Shown here piece by piece: positions 18,110-28,307 of a stretch of 64,000 nt of DNA; position 1 is the stretch's first letter; every line of letters starts with the position of its first letter. The DNA comes from Roseiarcus sp963807735 (GTDB taxonomy: Bacteria > Pseudomonadota > Alphaproteobacteria > Rhizobiales > Beijerinckiaceae). Location: NCBI GenBank assembly GCA_963807735.1, contig CAWEDI010000027.1, positions 39,333-103,332 of the forward strand, written 5' to 3'. The notes below the pieces were generated by a model that saw only the letters and a program-made list of their open reading frames with translations, searched no databases and was not told the origin of the DNA. A program made the translations under genes and the position numbers.

Positions 18110-19060
18110 ATGGAAGCGCCGCCTCTCGAACGAAAACTTGCAGCCATCCTCGCGGCGGACGTCGCGGGCTACAGCCGCATGATGGGGATCGATGAGGAAG
18201 GAACGCTGGCGACGCTCTCGGCGCACCGCGCCCTCACCGACGCACTCATTGCGCAACATGGCGGTCGTATCTGCGGCACAGCCGGCGACAGCGTTCTCGC
18301 TGAATTCGCCAGCGTGTTTACGGCGGTGCAGTGCGCCGTCGAAATTCAGCGCACGTTGTTGCGCGCCAACGCGGATCTCGCGCCGGAGCGCCGGATGTGG
18401 TTTCGCATTGGCGTCAACGTCGGCGATGTCATGATAAAGGACGGCGATATCTTCGGCGATGGCGTAAACATAGCGGCTCGGATCGAGAGCTTGGCCGAGC
18501 CCGGCGGCATCTGCATTTCGCGCGGGGTGCACGACCATGTCATGCGCAAACTCGCCTACCGATTCGAAGACCTCGGCGAGAAAAGCGTCAAGAACATTGC
18601 GCAGCCGATCCGAGTCTTTCGTCTGAAATTTGATGAGATCGAAGCGCAGGGACCCGAGACTGAACGCAGGAACGGCGACGACGCTACGACAGAAACGCCG
18701 GACGCCGAGGCGTCCCCGCTCGAACGAGCGTTCGTTTCTGCTCCGATTGACCCGCAACCGGAGCTTGTGTTCTGGGAATCAATCAAGGACAGCTCGCGCG
18801 CCAGCGATTTCGAGGCCTATTTAACTCAATATCCGGACGGCGTCTTCGTAGCGCTCGCGCGTACGCGCCTCGACGAATTCCTATCGAACGACCGCGTTGA
18901 GCGAACTCCCCACGACGAGGAGGTGGAGCTGTTATTCTGGGAATCCGTGCGCGACATCGATAACCCATCGTCTTTACGGGCTTATCTTGAAAAGTACCCG
19001 AACGATGATTTTAAAGCGCTCGCCGAAATAAAAATCAGCGAGCTGAGTACGTCGCTTTAG
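18110..19060 (+). CDS. class III nucleotide cyclase with two C-terminal FWES repeats
   Basis: A 316-residue protein. Residues 1-170 form a class III adenylate/guanylate cyclase domain: 'AAILAADVAGYSRMM' (first metal Asp), 'CGTAGDSVLAEFAS' (second Asp), 'GDGVNIAARIESL' (Asn/Arg). After an acidic linker come two copies of a roughly 40-residue helical repeat: 'ELVFWESIKDSSRASDF' with 'YLTQYPDGVFVALARTRL', and 'ELLFWESVRDIDNPSSL' with 'YLEKYPNDDFKALAEI'. Such repeats recur in rhizobial cyclases and caspase-like proteins and probably bind partners. No membrane segment. It starts at ATG 18110 after a GTGAGAGA purine stretch. Product is likely cAMP; the trigger is unknown. Confidence 0.9.
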   Translation: MEAPPLERKLAAILAADVAGYSRMMGIDEEGTLATLSAHRALTDALIAQHGGRICGTAGDSVLAEFASVFTAVQCAVEIQRTLLRANADLAPERRMWFRIGVNVGDVMIKDGDIFGDGVNIAARIESLAEPGGICISRGVHDHVMRKLAYRFEDLGEKSVKNIAQPIRVFRLKFDEIEAQGPETERRNGDDATTETPDAEASPLERAFVSAPIDPQPELVFWESIKDSSRASDFEAYLTQYPDGVFVALARTRLDEFLSNDRVERTPHDEEVELLFWESVRDIDNPSSLRAYLEKYPNDDFKALAEIKISELSTSL

Positions 19061-19236
19061 GCAATGTTTGAGCCGCCTACCGAATGCGTTTGCGAGAACA
19101 AACTTTCCTAATTCGGCTGGCGCCTCGACGCGCCGACATCGTTGGTCGCTTGACCATCGGCAACGGCGCACGACTTCTGCGTTCGAACGCCGTGCCGTCC
19201 CCTGGATCGCGGGCGCGAACTCACCCGAGCTGACCG

Positions 19237-20451
19237 ATGAACCTGCACGATGAGACCAACCCAAAGGGGCGCACGGCGCCGGTCGCCACGCTAGCCGGCT
19301 TCTTGGCTCTCTACACAGGCCTCTATAGCGCCTACGGGACAGAGTCGGCATACCTGCCGGCGTTCCTCCTGAGCCACGGACTCCCCGTGGAAAGGATCGG
19401 CTTGGTTCTAGCGGCGGGGACCGCGGTGCGCATCGTCAGCGGGACCGCAATGGGTCGGCTCGCAGATCGCCTCCGACGGCGGCAGCAGGTCCTCACAGTC
19501 GCCGCCGGCCTTTCGGGCCTCGTGGGTTGGGCTTATCTCGTCGCCTACGGCTTTGCGCCCCTGGTTGTGATTGGCACGGCTCACGCCGCCGCGACGGCGT
19601 CGCTCGCTCCGCTCTCCGACGCCCTTGCGGTCGCCGCGGCTTCTGACAGTCGAAGCGGTTTTCAATACGGATGGGTGAGAGGCGCCGGCTCAGCGGCCTT
19701 CGTGCTCGGAACCTTGTTGTCGGGCCAGCTTATCGATCGGTTCGGGTTGTCCTGCATCATCGTGACAAGCAGCGTTCTTTTTCTCGTTATGGCGTTTTGC
19801 GCGGCTCGAATCCGTGCCCAACAGGAAGACGCCGATCCCTCGGATGCGGCCAAAAACGCATACCGCGACCTCTGGGCCATCTCGGCGTATCGACGGCTGA
19901 TTTTCGTCGTCGCTCTGGTGATCGGGAGCCACGCTCTCAACGATACGTTCGCGGTGATCAGTTGGCGCGCGGCTGGCTACGGCAGCGCAGCAATCAGCCT
20001 GCTGTGGTCCGAGTCGGTGCTAGCCGAGGTCGCCATGTTTTTTGTGCTCGGCCCGCGCCTTCTTACACGCTTGGGCGCGCCGCGTTGCGCGGGTCTCGCG
20101 GCCGCGGCCGGCGTCGTTCGCTGGAGCGTCATGGGAACAACCACTTGGATGCCCGCGCTCGTCGGCGTTCAGGCTCTGCACGGCATCACTTTTGCGCTGA
20201 TGCATCTCGCAGCCATGCGCATCATCGGGCTATTCGTTCCGGAGCGGTTGTCGGCGACGGCGCAGGGCTTCTACGGCGCCTTTGCGCTGGGCGTCGCCTC
20301 CGCGGCGCTGACCCTGGCGTCGGGCTACATCTATGGGTGGTTCGGTATTCGCGCGTTCTGGGTGATGGCGGCGCTTTGCGCGTTCGCGATTCAATTGGTT
20401 AGGGGTCTGGCCGCGCCGTGGCCCGGCCCAGAGATCTCGCCGATCCGATGA
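19237..20451 (+). CDS. MFS transporter, HcaT-like (phenylpropionate transporter type)
   Basis: A 404-residue inner-membrane protein with about 12 hydrophobic segments, in the MFS branch that includes HcaT (PF12832/PF01306-like). Signals are the N-terminal 'YGTESAYLPAFLLSHGLPVERIGLVLAAGT', the loop 2-3 'GRLADRLRRRQQVL' and the middle 'ALNDTFAVISWRAAGYG'. The family imports small aromatic acids or sugars; the substrate here is unknown. It follows the stand-alone cyclase by 176 bases on the same strand but probably has its own promoter. An IS630 element lies directly after it. Confidence 0.85.
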   Translation: MNLHDETNPKGRTAPVATLAGFLALYTGLYSAYGTESAYLPAFLLSHGLPVERIGLVLAAGTAVRIVSGTAMGRLADRLRRRQQVLTVAAGLSGLVGWAYLVAYGFAPLVVIGTAHAAATASLAPLSDALAVAAASDSRSGFQYGWVRGAGSAAFVLGTLLSGQLIDRFGLSCIIVTSSVLFLVMAFCAARIRAQQEDADPSDAAKNAYRDLWAISAYRRLIFVVALVIGSHALNDTFAVISWRAAGYGSAAISLLWSESVLAEVAMFFVLGPRLLTRLGAPRCAGLAAAAGVVRWSVMGTTTWMPALVGVQALHGITFALMHLAAMRIIGLFVPERLSATAQGFYGAFALGVASAALTLASGYIYGWFGIRAFWVMAALCAFAIQLVRGLAAPWPGPEISPIR

Positions 20452-20555
20452 GTTCGTCGAGTGAAATCAGCTTAAGCGCCTGGGCCCGCGCATCGATTCG
20501 CCACTTCCCTCGCCACGCAAAGGGAATCAGATATTCGGCAACACGGCGAGGCTTT

Positions 20556-21610
20556 TAGAGCGCATTCGGTTTTGTTCAATTCGAGGAGGGATTCCCTTTT
20601 CGACCTTTGTGTGCGAATCCAGGCGCGGAACTGCGATGGAGACGCGCCATGTCTCGGGCCTACAGCCAGGATTTGCGTGATCGCGTTATAGACGCCGCGT
20701 TGTCTGGCCAGTCGGCTCGAGGCTCGGCGGCGCACTTCGGGGTCGGGATCGCCACGGCTATCGTTTGGGTTCGCCGAGCGCGGGAAAGCGGCGACCGATC
20801 CGCGCGCAAGCAAGGCGGAACGAAGCCCTGCAAACTCGATCCTCACCGCGATTACCTGCTTGCTCTGGTCGACGAAACGCCGGACCTGACCATCAGCGAA
20901 TTGCTGGAGCGTCTGTCGAACGAGCGCGGTGTAACGGTCTCGCGCTCAACCCTATGGGAGTTTCTCGACCGCTGCGGCCTGACATTTAAAAAAAGTCCGC
21001 GCACGCGAGTGAGCAAGAGCGGCCCGACGTCGCCGAGCGGCGCGAAGCTTGGTTCGAAGGCCAACTCGACCTCAACCCAGAGCGGCTTGTCTTCATCGAT
21101 GAGACCTGGGTGACCACCAACATGGCGCGCCTGCGAGGTCGCGCGCCCAAGGGCGAACGTCTTCGCGCCGCGATCCCGCACGGACACTGGAAGACGACAA
21201 CGTTCATCGGCGCTTTGCGGTTGAGCGGACTGACGGCGCCGATGGTGCTCGACGGTCCAATCAACAGTGACTGGTTTCAAGCCTACGTCGATCAGGTTCT
21301 TGTTCCCACGCTCGCGCCAGGAGACGTCATCATCATGGACAATCTCTCAAGCCACAAACGCCCCAGCGTTCGAGACGCCATCGAGGCCGCCGGCGCGACG
21401 CTGCTCTACCTTCCGCCCTACAGTCCCGACTTCAACCCCATCGAAAACGCTTTCGCCAAGCTGAAAGCGCTGCTCCGCAAGGCCGCCGAACGAACCGTAG
21501 AAAAATTGTGGACGGCAATCGGCCGCCTCCTCGTCGACTTCACGCCGATGCAATGCGCGAACATGTTCGCCGCCACTGGGTATGAGCCGGATTAAATCGA
21601 ATCCGCTCTA
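20556..21610 (+). mobile_element. IS630-family insertion sequence (second, different copy)
   Basis: The element is bounded by TA at both ends (20556-20557 and 21609-21610), the standard IS630 target duplication. The inverted repeats read TAGAGCGCATTCGGTTT on the left and, reversed, TAGAGCGGATTCGATTT on the right (15 of 17 match). The inner element is about 1.05 kb with one transposase gene on the plus strand. Its sequence is not closely related to the first IS630 at 7176. Confidence 0.88.
20649..21595 (+). CDS. IS630-family transposase, needs -1 frameshift
   Basis: The ATG at 20649 opens the N-terminal frame with a helix-turn-helix ('SARGSAAHFGVGIATAIVWVRR') and a winged part ('ERGVTVSRSTLWEFL'). 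The frame then meets TTT AAA AAA A at 20985-20994. A -1 shift there leads to '…LVFIDETWVTTNMARLRG' (first Asp), 'VIIMDNLSSHKRPSV' (second Asp) and 'YSPDFNPIENAFAK' (Glu), a full DDE core ending in TAA at 21593-21595. Combined length is about 315 residues, normal for the family. The identical A7 break in the other IS630 supports programmed -1 frameshifting, known in parts of this family. Confidence 0.87.
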
Positions 21611-21736
21611 GAAGCGTCCAGCTCATTTCTGGCGCAAAAGCGCATTCTGGCCGGCTAAAAAACATTGCTGGGAGCAGCGTGCCGATCGAACGCATTGTCG
21701 CAGAATTGTCCCAGCGACGAATATTCCCAGGGGCGT

Positions 21737-22192
21737 TCAGTTCGCTATTGCAACCGAGGAAACTGATGGCCTGCGAGAGATCGAAGGCTGCGCGTTGGCT
21801 TCGCCAGACGCGCGGATCAGATTGTAGGCGAAGGAGCGCAGGCGAGCGACGATGTCGGGGTTCTTGCGGATGGGGGAGGCGTCCGCGGCGAAGGCGGTGT
21901 CGCGCACGCAGTGAAATCCATTCTCAATGCGTCAATGCGCGCGAATCCATTCGTTCCAGCGCGGCACGGTCTGATCAGCGGCGCCCAGGGCCTATGTTCC
22001 AAACCAAACCTTAGCCGGAAACACAGTCACCTCGCGGGTTTCCCAGCGATTGCGGGCGGCCGATTTGCTCGTATCCGAGCCGATCGTCTTTCGCACCGAG
22101 GATCCCGGTTCAAGCCTGCGCCGCAAGCTCGGTTGATTGTTCTCTCCACGGTTCGTTTTCTTTGAACTGGCAAATAATGGGCTGATCGTCAC
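21737..22192 (-). pseudogene. decayed ISAs1-like transposase, C-terminal part
   Basis: On the minus strand, out of frame with each other, are two pieces of an ISAs1-type DDE transposase. One piece (about 22090-21992) reads 'NRWETREVTVFPAKVW', the region just before the last catalytic block. The other (about 21930-21737) reads 'IENGFHCVRDTAFAADASPIRK' then 'VARLRSFAYNLIR', the highly typical C-terminal end of this family, closed by a TGA. The N-terminal half is missing. This is an old insertion remnant between the IS630 and the hybrid kinase gene. Confidence 0.7.
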
Positions 22193-22235
22193 TTTTTTAT
22201 TGCCGCTCCGCGAGATTTCGAAATAATCCCTGGTC

Positions 22236-24215
22236 TTATTTTCCTGAAAAGTTGGACGCTCCCGAACCTTTTATGATGGAGCGGATGCGCGCCGCCAACT
22301 TATCAAGAGGAAAGGGTTTGCTTAGAACGTACATATCGGTTTCGAGCTTGCCGTTGGTTATGGCTGCATTTTCTGCGTAGCCGGTAATGAACAGGACTTT
22401 CAACGTTGGCCGGCGGCCGCGCGCTATGTCGGCCAGTTGCTTGCCATTAATGCCGCCAGGTAGACCGAAATCCGTAATTAGCAAGTCGATCTTCGCGTCG
22501 GACTGCAGAACTTTGAGAGCGGATGGCGCGTCGCCAACCTCGATCGCACGGTAGCCAAGTTCACTAAGCGTATCTCCGACCAGCATGCGAATGGTGGGCT
22601 CATCATCAACTACGAGCACGGTTTCGCCAGCTTCGGCGCGCGGCATGGCCTGGGCGTGGGTCGCAGTTCCCTCATCCAGCGCCTTTTCGTGGTGGCGCGG
22701 CAAATAGATTTTCACCGTGGTTCCGTGCCCAACTTCCGAATAAATGCGGACCTGCCCCCCGGATTGTTTGGCGAAGCCGTAGATCATCGACAGGCCGAGT
22801 CCGGTTCCCTTTCCAGCCGGTTTGGTCGTGAAGAAAGGATCGAACGCCCGCGCCACGATGTCAGGCGGCATTCCCGTGCCGGTGTCCGTGACGCTTACAG
22901 CTATATATTGCCCAACCGGCATATCGCGGTCGGCGGCGGTGGACTGATCCACCCAGGTGTTGGCCGTCTCGATTGTCACCTGCCCGCCCTCGGGCATAGC
23001 GTCGCGTGCGTTGATACAGAGATTGAGGATCGCGCTTTCAAGCTGGTTGGGATCGCAGAAGCAAGGCCAAAGGCTGGTCGCCAATACGGTTTCGATCGAG
23101 ACGCCAGGTCCTACGGTGCGGCGCACCAGTTCTTCGATTTCGGCGACTAGCTTATTGGCGTCGACGGGCTTGGGTTCGAGCGTCTGCTGCCGCGAGAACG
23201 CTAGGAGACGGTGAGTGAGCGTGGCGGCGCGCGAAGCCGCCCCTTGCGCGGCTATGATATAGCGTTCCATCTCGTGAACCCGGCCCTGCGCAAGGCGCGT
23301 TCGCATGAGTTCGAGGCTGCCGGAGATGCCGGTTAGCAGATTGTTGAAGTCGTGAGCGAGGCCGCCGGTGAGTTGTCCGACGGCTTCCATTTTCTGCGCC
23401 TGAAACAGCGCTTGTTGCGACTGCTGAAGCTTCAGTTCCGTCTCGCGGCGCTCGGTAAGATCGCGCGTGACCTTGGCGAAGCCGATCAGTGTGCCGTTTT
23501 CGTCTCGGATCGCGTCGATGACGACGCTGGCCCAAAATCTTGAGCCGTCTTTGCGAAGCCGCCAGCCCTCGGCAAGAAAGCGTCCCTCTCGCTCGGCCGT
23601 GGTCAGCGCCTTCAAGGGAATTTGCGCCTCCAGGTCCTCAGGCGTGTAAAACCTCGAGAAGTGGCTCCCGACGATTTCTTCCTCGCTGTAGCCCTTGATC
23701 CGCTGCGCGCCGGTATTCCAGTTGGCAACGCGGCCCTGCGGGTCGAGCATGAAGATAGCGTAATCGGTTACGCCCTGGACCAGTAGCCGAAAACGCCGCT
23801 CGTTTTCCAGCGCGGCCAGTTGGGCTTTGCGAGCATCCGTGACGTCGCGGCTTATTTTCGCGAAGCCGACAAGTTCCCCGTTTTCCCGGATAGCATCGAC
23901 GACGACCATCGCCCAAAAACGGCTGCCGTCCTTACGCACCCGCCAGCCCTCGGCGGCAAAACGACCTTTTTCAGCGGCTTCTCGTAGCACCTGCTGCGGA
24001 ACGCCTGCTTCAGTGTCCTCTGGCGTGTAGAATTTAGAGAAGTGTTGGCCCATGATTTCTTCGGCGGAATAGCCTTTGATGCGCTCCGCCCCGGCGTTCC
24101 AACTCGCCACCTTTCCTCTTGGATCAAGAAAATAGATGGCGTAATCAACGACCGATTGCACCAATCGTTCGTAGATCGAACTGTCGCGCTCTCTTAACTG
24201 CTGACTTGTTGGCAA
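22236..24215 (-). CDS. hybrid sensor histidine kinase (PAS-PAS-HisKA-HATPase-REC)
   Basis: A 659-residue soluble kinase. Two near-identical PAS domains (about 10-135 and 140-265) share 'VDYAIYFLDPRGKVASWNAGAERIKGY' type cores and 'GRFAAEGWRVRKDGSRFWA' blocks. The HisKA box is 'GGLAHDFNNLL' (phospho-His), of the HWE-independent hybrid type. The ATPase part shows 'LCINARDAMPEGG' (N box), 'DTGTGMPPDI' (G1) and 'GKGTGLGLSMIYGF' (G2). A C-terminal receiver (about 530-650) has 'VLVVDDEPTIRML', the acceptor Asp in 'LLITDFGLPGG' and Lys in 'VLSKPFPLDKL'. No separate response regulator lies beside it; a decayed receiver fragment sits upstream at 24596. The signal is unknown; the strong PAS pair hints at redox, light or ligand sensing. 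Confidence 0.92.
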   Translation of the reverse strand: MPTSQQLRERDSSIYERLVQSVVDYAIYFLDPRGKVASWNAGAERIKGYSAEEIMGQHFSKFYTPEDTEAGVPQQVLREAAEKGRFAAEGWRVRKDGSRFWAMVVVDAIRENGELVGFAKISRDVTDARKAQLAALENERRFRLLVQGVTDYAIFMLDPQGRVANWNTGAQRIKGYSEEEIVGSHFSRFYTPEDLEAQIPLKALTTAEREGRFLAEGWRLRKDGSRFWASVVIDAIRDENGTLIGFAKVTRDLTERRETELKLQQSQQALFQAQKMEAVGQLTGGLAHDFNNLLTGISGSLELMRTRLAQGRVHEMERYIIAAQGAASRAATLTHRLLAFSRQQTLEPKPVDANKLVAEIEELVRRTVGPGVSIETVLATSLWPCFCDPNQLESAILNLCINARDAMPEGGQVTIETANTWVDQSTAADRDMPVGQYIAVSVTDTGTGMPPDIVARAFDPFFTTKPAGKGTGLGLSMIYGFAKQSGGQVRIYSEVGHGTTVKIYLPRHHEKALDEGTATHAQAMPRAEAGETVLVVDDEPTIRMLVGDTLSELGYRAIEVGDAPSALKVLQSDAKIDLLITDFGLPGGINGKQLADIARGRRPTLKVLFITGYAENAAITNGKLETDMYVLSKPFPLDKLAARIRSIIKGSGASNFSGK

Positions 24216-24595
24216 GATTAATCACCGGTCTCTACACTCGCGGCTTCAGCATCTGGTTCAGTTCACGTCATTGGCGGACGGAATTCTGTTTCCAGTGCGT
24301 TTTACGTCGTGTAGCGCAGGATAATAGGGGATAGTCAATGGAAGACCATCCGATTAGGCTGCACGACGATACGCATCACTCAATTGTGACGCGATAATCT
24401 TCTCCATCCCGCTAGTGTCGTCATGGCTTTACAGTCACCTTATCTGACGTCAGGCTGTAGCGTCATAAGGAACAAAATCGATCTTCTCTGAATTATGGAC
24501 TCGGGTCTGTTTAGATTTACACCGTTGATCTGATCTCTGAGGGCATCGAATGCAAGGCGGGTCGAGACGGCGTCGCAGCCAATTCCGGCACGAAT
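24216..24595. other. intergenic stretch upstream of hybrid kinase
   Basis: About 380 bases, AT-richer than the surroundings, with stop codons in all frames. Probably includes the hybrid kinase promoter. No gene recognised. Confidence 0.4.
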
Positions 24596-24765
24596 ATTTC
24601 TGCTCGATGCGATCCGCTTATTCGATTTACACTGGCCGAAACGTTACGTGAACATGGAATAGCTGTGATCGAGGCGGCTTGAGCGGACGAAGCGTGCGAA
24701 TTCCAGGCGTCGGGAGAGGCGATTGATCTGGTATTTACCGATCGCCGCATGCTGGGAACAATCGC
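24596..24765 (+). pseudogene. decayed response-regulator receiver domain
   Basis: On the plus strand the frame from 24611 reads 'DPLIRFTLAETLREHGIAVIEAA', a TGA stop, then 'ADEACEFQASGEAIDLVFTDRRMLG'. This is a CheY-like receiver: the acidic N-terminal strand ('IFLLD' is present in a shifted frame just before), the first helix, and the strand holding the acceptor Asp ('LVFTD'). One stop, at least one frameshift and loss of the C-terminal half show it is dead. It may once have partnered or been fused to a kinase like the neighbour at 22236. Confidence 0.62.
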
Positions 24766-25171
24766 GCCGATATTCTCCTCAAACCGCTCCCGAGTTGGCG
24801 GCGGCCGTACGGCGGAGCGATTGGCCAAGGGCAAAGCGGCGGCGTTTGCTTCAACTTCCCCCGTTCCGCCGATGGGTTATTGGTGTTCACGCTCGGCCGC
24901 ATTATCGCCCCGACGAGGCGAAGAGTTCGTCCATGGCGGAACCGCGCTCCTGCGCCGGCGCGCGCCGATCAGAGAAGGCACGCAAATAGCGTGGGCGTGT
25001 TTACGAGGGAGGTCGCATCGGGCTTGCGAAGATTCGCCTTGCATAGATTGAACTAAACCTTTGAGCCGATGCGCGTTGAGCTCCTACGAAGGAACCTGAT
25101 TAGCGCACGCCTGACTTTCGTATGTTTCCGCGATTTCGAAAGCCTGTGCGCGGCCGTGCGGAAAGCACGCT
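24766..25171. other. intergenic stretch, no gene recognised
   Basis: About 400 bases downstream of both the decayed receiver and the repeat protein. Frames are short and without domains. Confidence 0.4.
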
Positions 25172-28121
25172 TCAGCTCGGGTTGGCGACGTAGGAAAGCA
25201 CCGATTGGGCCGCTCCGACCGTCAAGACGAAATTGTTGAGGGAAAACGGGTCGCCGGTGCTGGGATCGAACGCCAGATGCGCGCTTTGGGCGCCGTGGGT
25301 GATGGTGAGCACGTCGTTGGCGAATCCGGTTATCGCCGTGCCGGCGCCCCATCCCTTAAGATCGACAAAGCAGTCGTCGTCCCAATTCTGCAGCAAGGCG
25401 TGAAACGAAGTCAGCGCGTCGCCGGCAAGCGCTACTGTCCCGCTGGCTCCGAAGCCGAGCCTGTTTGTGGCGAAGGTGAAATCTTGCCCGGCGGATACGC
25501 TGGCGTCGAATTCGACGGTGAGGCCGCTTTGCTCATAGATGTACCCCGTCCCCAATATCGCGACATCGACGGGACCACCGTCGACATAGTCAATACCGCC
25601 ATTGTTCGTGAATGAATTCGTAACCAGATCGCCGCTGAATATTTGTATAAACCCAGTATTGACGATCGACCCGGCCGCAATTGTCGACGCGCGCGAAAAT
25701 CCCAAATAGACCGTGCCGCTGTTATCGAACGCATCGGCGACCGTCAGCGACGCCGCCTTGGCCCAACCGACCTTCAGGAAGCCGTGATTGGCGAAGGAGC
25801 TTGATAGGGTGAGCGCCGCGCCCCCATCGACAACCAACAGTCCCGAGGTCTCGACGTCGCTGAGTTGAGCCAGGGCGCTATTGGAGCCGAGATCGTTCGC
25901 GTCGGCGATGAAAGCCGACGGCCCGTAGAGATAGAGAGAGCCCGCGATCGTGTTTACGCCGCCGCTGGCGAACTCTATCTCTGAAGTCGCCGGTCAGGTT
26001 GACGGTTCCCGTCAACACGCCCGCTGTCCCGAACCCTGCGGCGCCTGCGACATTCAGCAGCGCCTGAAAGGTCGCGCTCGGGCGGCCGATCAGGGTAATG
26101 TATGAACCCGCGTTGTTGGTGATCGCGGCGACGTTGACGGTCGCGTTGGCCGTCAACGATTGGTTTCCGATGGTAACGTCTCCGGTGGTGAAATGGGCGC
26201 TGTCCGTCTCGTCGGTCAGGTCGCCCTCGATTGTCAGGGTTGAGCCGCCCCCGCCAAATCCGTCGACATTAATGCTGCCTGTATTTGTGAGATTCGCCGA
26301 GGAAACGACAGCCGCTCCGTCTTCGAGATTGAGAGCGCCAGCGACGTCGTCGAGACCTTGCAACGCGCTGTTTGCGTCGATCGCACTGGCGTCTGCGACG
26401 AAGGCTTGGGCGCCATCCAGAGTCAGTCGGCCCTGCAAGGAGATGCTGTCGATCTCGCCGCTGGCGAACTCGATTTCGGAGCGCTCTGAAAGCGTGACCG
26501 TTCCGCTCAGCACGCCCTGCGAGCCAAATCCCGCCGACCCCCCAACTTTGAAAAGCGCCATAGCTGAGCCCGCGACGCCGCCTGACATGTTGATCATCGC
26601 ATTCAGAGACGACTCGTGAATCGAATTCGCGGCCAGCCCGACCGATCGCGTCAGCGCGTCGCCTCCCACGGTCAAGACGTCGTCGTTGAAGAGATCGCCG
26701 GTCACGTTCAGATTGGAGCCGCCGGCCCCCACGGCGTCGACGTTTATCACGTCGTCGTTGGCCAACGCGCTCACGGAAATCCTGGCGCCACCGGGCGAAG
26801 CGGCGTCGCTCTCGACGTTGATGACCCCGTCGTTGACGAACGGCTGCGAAGTGCTGACGGCGACCCCGACGCCGGCAGGGTTGAGGTTGATCGTCCCTTG
26901 ATTGGTAATAACGCCGGAGACGTTCAGCATGGCCGGCCCGGCGGCGACATCGGCAATATTGATCACGCCCGCATTCGTAAGATTTCCGGTGGCGGCGACC
27001 GAAGCGCCGCTTTGCAGCGTCAAAGTTCCTTTGACCTGGTTCAGCGCCGCCAGGGCGCTGTTGCCGTTCGGGGCGGCGCTGTCGGCGAGGAAGGCGTTGG
27101 GTCCGGTCAGGGTGAGCGCGCCCGCGATCGTGCCGACGCCGCCGCTGGCGAATTCCAGTTCCGCCTTGCCTGACAAGGTCACAGCCCCAGTCAGCGTTCC
27201 GACCGTTCCGAAACCGGCGGCGGAGGCGACGTCGAGAATGGCTTCGCCTGCGCCGGTTTGACCGCCGTAAAGCGTTATGTTGCCCGTCGTGGCGTTGGTC
27301 AGCGCGGCGGCGTCGATCGAAGCGTTTAGCGTCAGGCCGTTATTGCCAATGCGCAGGGTGGCCTTGTTGGTGAGCGCGCCCGCGATTTTCAATACCGAGC
27401 CGCCGGCGTCGACGTTATCGACGTGAAGGATGTTGTCGTTTTCGAGCGGTCCGGAAATTGAGGCGAACGCCCCGGCCTCGAGCCCAAAGCCACCGACGAC
27501 ATATTCGAGACCGGTCAAGGCGCTGTTGGCGCCGGCGCCGCCGGCGTCCGCGACAAAGGCATGGGCGCCGAACAGCGTCAGCACTCCGGTTTTCGCGATC
27601 GTCGAGATCGAGCCTGACGCGAATTGAATTTTGCCATATCCGCTGATTTTGACATTGCCGTTCAGGACGCCCGCCGCGCCAAAGCCGGCGACGCCGGTGC
27701 TTACGCGCAACAGCATCTGCGCCGACAACGAGCCGCCCCCGGACACATCGAGCGTGCCGGTGTTGGAGAGGCTTCCGACCGTCACGGTATCCGATTGGCT
27801 GAGCGAATTGTCTAAATCGCCTAATTGCAGAAGCCGAGTGTTGTTCAGAAGACCGTCGACCGTCAGCTTCGCGCCGCCCCGCGCATGGCCGGCGTCGAGG
27901 CCGAAATACAGGAGGTTGGCGAAATTGCCGGAGACGCTGAGCGAGCCATTAGGGGCCACGCTGAGATTGCCGGAATTCAACAGCGAGGCGATGGAGACCG
28001 CCGTCGTTATGACAGGCGCGCCCTGTGTGATGTCGACAATCGAGTTGACGCCGGGGATGCCGGCGCTCCAATCGCTCGCGGTGTTCCAGTTCGCGGCGGC
28101 GCCGATCCAATTGTCCGTCAT
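25172..28121 (-). pseudogene. beta-strand repeat surface protein, split by one frameshift
   Basis: From ATG 28121 ('MTDNWIGAAANWNTASDW') a frame of 747 codons runs to 25878; the rest (221 codons) continues in another frame to a TGA at 25172. Around 25985 the repeat should read '…LTGDSEIEFASG' but an extra base gives 'LTGDFRD'. Removing one base restores a protein of about 980 residues. It holds 5-6 copies of a roughly 125-residue unit: 'AGFGxxGxLxGxVxLSG', 'xIEFASGxIxTI', 'GxLTLxGxxAFVADA', 'NSALxGL', 'GAxVxxxxNLxNxGxI'. Such proteins form beta-helices at the cell surface. No Sec signal peptide is seen, and the C-terminal end 'VLTVGAAQSVLSYVANPS' might suit type I export (inference). Real decay, phase variation or sequence error are all possible. 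Confidence 0.8.
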
Positions 28122-28307
28122 CGGGGATCCCTTAAGCGTTCCGCCAACAAAGCGTCGGCGGACCCGAGCGCAGAGTCTTATCTCGGGCGGCGTTTAGAGC
28201 GCAACGAGTGGCGCAAATGCGCCGCCGCTTCTCGTGTCCGTCCGACGATTGGCGCGTGTCGGCGAAGGAGCGTGGCTTCGGACGAGGATAGACTCTTCGC
28301 CTGCTCA

